This document shows positions 62,579 to 64,000 of a stretch of 64,000 bases of DNA, piece after piece. The stretch covers positions 2,060,501-2,124,500 of the forward strand of contig NC_011060.1 of assembly GCF_000020645.1 (NCBI RefSeq), read 5' to 3'. Both the position numbers and the translations under genes were made by a program. Each line of letters begins with the position of its first letter. The stretch's first letter is position 1. Below the pieces are notes generated by a model. That model was not told the DNA's origin and ran no database searches. It saw only the letters and a program-made list of their open reading frames with translations. This stretch comes from Pelodictyon phaeoclathratiforme BU-1. GTDB lineage: Bacteria > Bacteroidota > Chlorobiia > Chlorobiales > Chlorobiaceae.

Positions 62579-63155
62579 ACAAAAGCAGAAATTCGATGAT
62601 CTTCGTGTGGTTTTACATGAAGACAACCGGACGCAACTAAAGCGAACGGCAAACGGTGGAAACACCGTTTTATTTGTCTATCCCCCGGCAGAAGAGGAGG
62701 AGTATATCGCTAAGGCGAGAGAACTCTATCCGGACGGTTATTTTATTGATATCGCGGAGCTGTTTGTCAAAAGCATTGACCTGCTTGGTGATGAATACAA
62801 CAGCGTCAACGGAACAGACAAGGAGCGTAAGGCGCTGGAGGGTTTCAAGGCATTTTACCGCGAGAACAGCAGCACCTCATTCAAGGTGTTCACAAACGAA
62901 TACCCAAACTGCCTCTTCTCCTTGATTGTCACGGAGATATGCCAGGCAAGCCGTGTTGAAAAAACAGCCTTTCTCATTCACACCGGCGCTCTTGAAGGTA
63001 CCGGCATTGAGAATGTCAACATTATGGAACACAAAACCGTGATGATGCAGGGTATACCGCTTGTCATCTTCTATCCTGCCAGCTACATGAACAACGAACT
63101 GCTCTTCCTCAACCATAAACAGGCATCAAACTACCGATGCCATCTTGTCAAATAG
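62562..63155 (+). CDS. brxB: BREX protein BrxB (DUF1788)
   Basis: 197 aa from ATG at 62562, supported by AGGAG at 62550; two TTG codons just upstream are less likely. FLIHTGALEGTGIENVNIMEH and PLVIFYPASY near the C-terminus are the DUF1788 signature. The YFIDIAELFVKSIDLLG block near 55 is typical. BrxB is a core BREX component of unresolved biochemical role. Confidence 0.9.
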   Translation: MPFLTEQKQKFDDLRVVLHEDNRTQLKRTANGGNTVLFVYPPAEEEEYIAKARELYPDGYFIDIAELFVKSIDLLGDEYNSVNGTDKERKALEGFKAFYRENSSTSFKVFTNEYPNCLFSLIVTEICQASRVEKTAFLIHTGALEGTGIENVNIMEHKTVMMQGIPLVIFYPASYMNNELLFLNHKQASNYRCHLVK

Positions 63156-63166
63156 TGGAGTGCCCT

Positions 63167-64000
63167 ATGCCCAAAATCAAAGAGCTGTTGAGTCTCAACC
63201 TCGATATTGATATCAAGAATGTCATTGACCTTGAAGAGCAGGTTGAAGAGGAGATTCGTTACGAGATCGACAACTACATTATCACCGAAAATATTGGCCG
63301 TCACCTCTCCACCTTTGCCTCAAAATATAACTCCAGCATCAAGGAGACTGGCGTCTGGCTCTCAGGTTTTTACGGCTCCGGCAAATCCTATTTTGGCAAG
63401 ATGCTTGGCTACCTGCTCGACAACAGGGTAATTATGGGAACCCAAGCCATAGAGCGCATCATCCCGCGACTCTCCGGGCTCAATGATGCCGCCCTTATCG
63501 AAAACGACCTGCGCAAATTCGCCAGTAGCAACAACCGGGTTATCTCTCTCGACATCGCCAAACAGAACACCGACAAGGGGCTGACCTTTACCCTCTTCCG
63601 CAATTTTTTGAAAAGCCTCGGATTTCTTGACTCTGTGTACGGCTATATTGAGTATCAGCTCTTTCTTGACGGCCACTATCCAGCCTTTGTAGAGAAGGTA
63701 AAGCTGCTCACGGGTGAAGAGTGGCAGAGCATTCGGGCAAGCTCCATGCGCGTCCCCTCAACCATTCGCAAAGTCTTGACCGCATGGAAATATACCGAAC
63801 AGGAGTACGACGAAACCGTCATCCATCTGAACTCGATCATTGACAGCTTCAGCGCATCGAAGCTCAAGGATGAACTGAGCCGCTACCTCGAAAAGCAGCA
63901 AGGCGAAACAATCGTCTTTATTTTTGACGAAGCAAGCGAAGCCATCAGCCAGAAAAAGTTTACTCTGCTTGACCTTGAAGGGCTAAGCGAATCACTCTCC
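63167..64000 (+). CDS. brxC: BREX ATPase BrxC, truncated by window edge
   Basis: The first 278 residues are present. GFYGSGKS at residues 67-74 is Walker A and IVFIFDEASEAIS near 253-265 is Walker B. The N-terminal EQVEEEIRYEIDNYIITENI matches BrxC. The full protein is about 1,200 aa in the family, so most lies beyond the window, together presumably with pglX, pglZ and brxL. It begins 11 bp after brxB with a GGAG ribosome site. Confidence 0.92.
   Translation, partial: MPKIKELLSLNLDIDIKNVIDLEEQVEEEIRYEIDNYIITENIGRHLSTFASKYNSSIKETGVWLSGFYGSGKSYFGKMLGYLLDNRVIMGTQAIERIIPRLSGLNDAALIENDLRKFASSNNRVISLDIAKQNTDKGLTFTLFRNFLKSLGFLDSVYGYIEYQLFLDGHYPAFVEKVKLLTGEEWQSIRASSMRVPSTIRKVLTAWKYTEQEYDETVIHLNSIIDSFSASKLKDELSRYLEKQQGETIVFIFDEASEAISQKKFTLLDLEGLSESLS

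Noticed and set aside
1..64000. CRISPR array, rRNA or tRNA genes
   Set aside because: No regularly spaced direct repeats of CRISPR type and no cloverleaf or rRNA-like sequence was noticed. The 144-bp TPR repeats are coding and contiguous.

Overview
The window most resembles the chromosome of a green sulfur bacterium (Chlorobi, Chlorobium/Pelodictyon-like). I infer this from the style of the housekeeping proteins, the oxygen-sensitive thiamine route (ThiH) and the doubled TonB-dependent metal/oxyanion uptake region. No rRNA or marker gene fixes the genus. Most of the window has moderate GC. The block from about 46 to 57.4 kb is strikingly AT-rich and looks acquired, probably from a Bacteroidetes-like source.

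Layout. (1) 0-9.4 kb, minus strand: a defence block with a SNF2-family helicase, an orphan HigA-type antitoxin, a DUF104-like small protein, a type III-like Mod/Res pair and a membrane-anchored NACHT NTPase cut by the left edge. (2) 9.6-11.6 kb: a PAS/histidine kinase/receiver hybrid sensor. (3) 11.9-27.5 kb: a molybdate-centred uptake region. It holds ModE, a TonB protein, a FecCD-type permease/ATPase/binding-protein/TonB-receptor operon with a G3E-like GTPase, a solitary ABC ATPase and a signal-less binding protein, then mop-modC diverging from a second TonB receptor with modA-modB. Four sites sharing a 26-bp ModE-like architecture lie in front of both halves, so the metallophore-like operon is probably part of a molybdenum (or tungsten) regulon. 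(4) 27.8-34 kb: cysK, a Cys/Met-metabolism gene, thiSGHF and a DUF3307 protein. (5) 34.1-38.4 kb: an overlapping STAND-like ATPase plus TPR-protein pair with six 144-bp repeats, and a small membrane protein. (6) 38.7-44.3 kb: a complete 2-oxoglutarate dehydrogenase complex (E1-E2-E3) of betaproteobacterial flavour, unexpected in a reductive-TCA organism.

(7) 44.4-60 kb: an accessory zone. A YhcG/DUF1016 remnant and two near-identical inverted IS630 copies border or interrupt a nine-gene minus-strand operon: livG-livF-livK-membrane coiled-coil protein-60-aa peptide-B12/radical SAM enzyme-VanX-like D-Ala-D-Ala dipeptidase-livH-livM. The dipeptidase can be reassembled from both sides of a nested insertion (IS630 inside a roughly 336-bp ISL3-like non-autonomous element with an exact 8-bp target duplication). 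The operon was therefore once continuous, with the dipeptidase stop overlapping the livH start. I know of no description of this gene combination, and it is my main candidate for an undescribed system. Upstream of it lie integron attC-like sites around a decayed cassette gene, an IS1380 remnant and an IS1634-type element. (8) 60.1-64 kb: a HigBA toxin-antitoxin pair, a small gene plus retropepsin-like protease pair, and the start of a type 1-like BREX operon (brxA, brxB, brxC), with brxC cut by the right edge.
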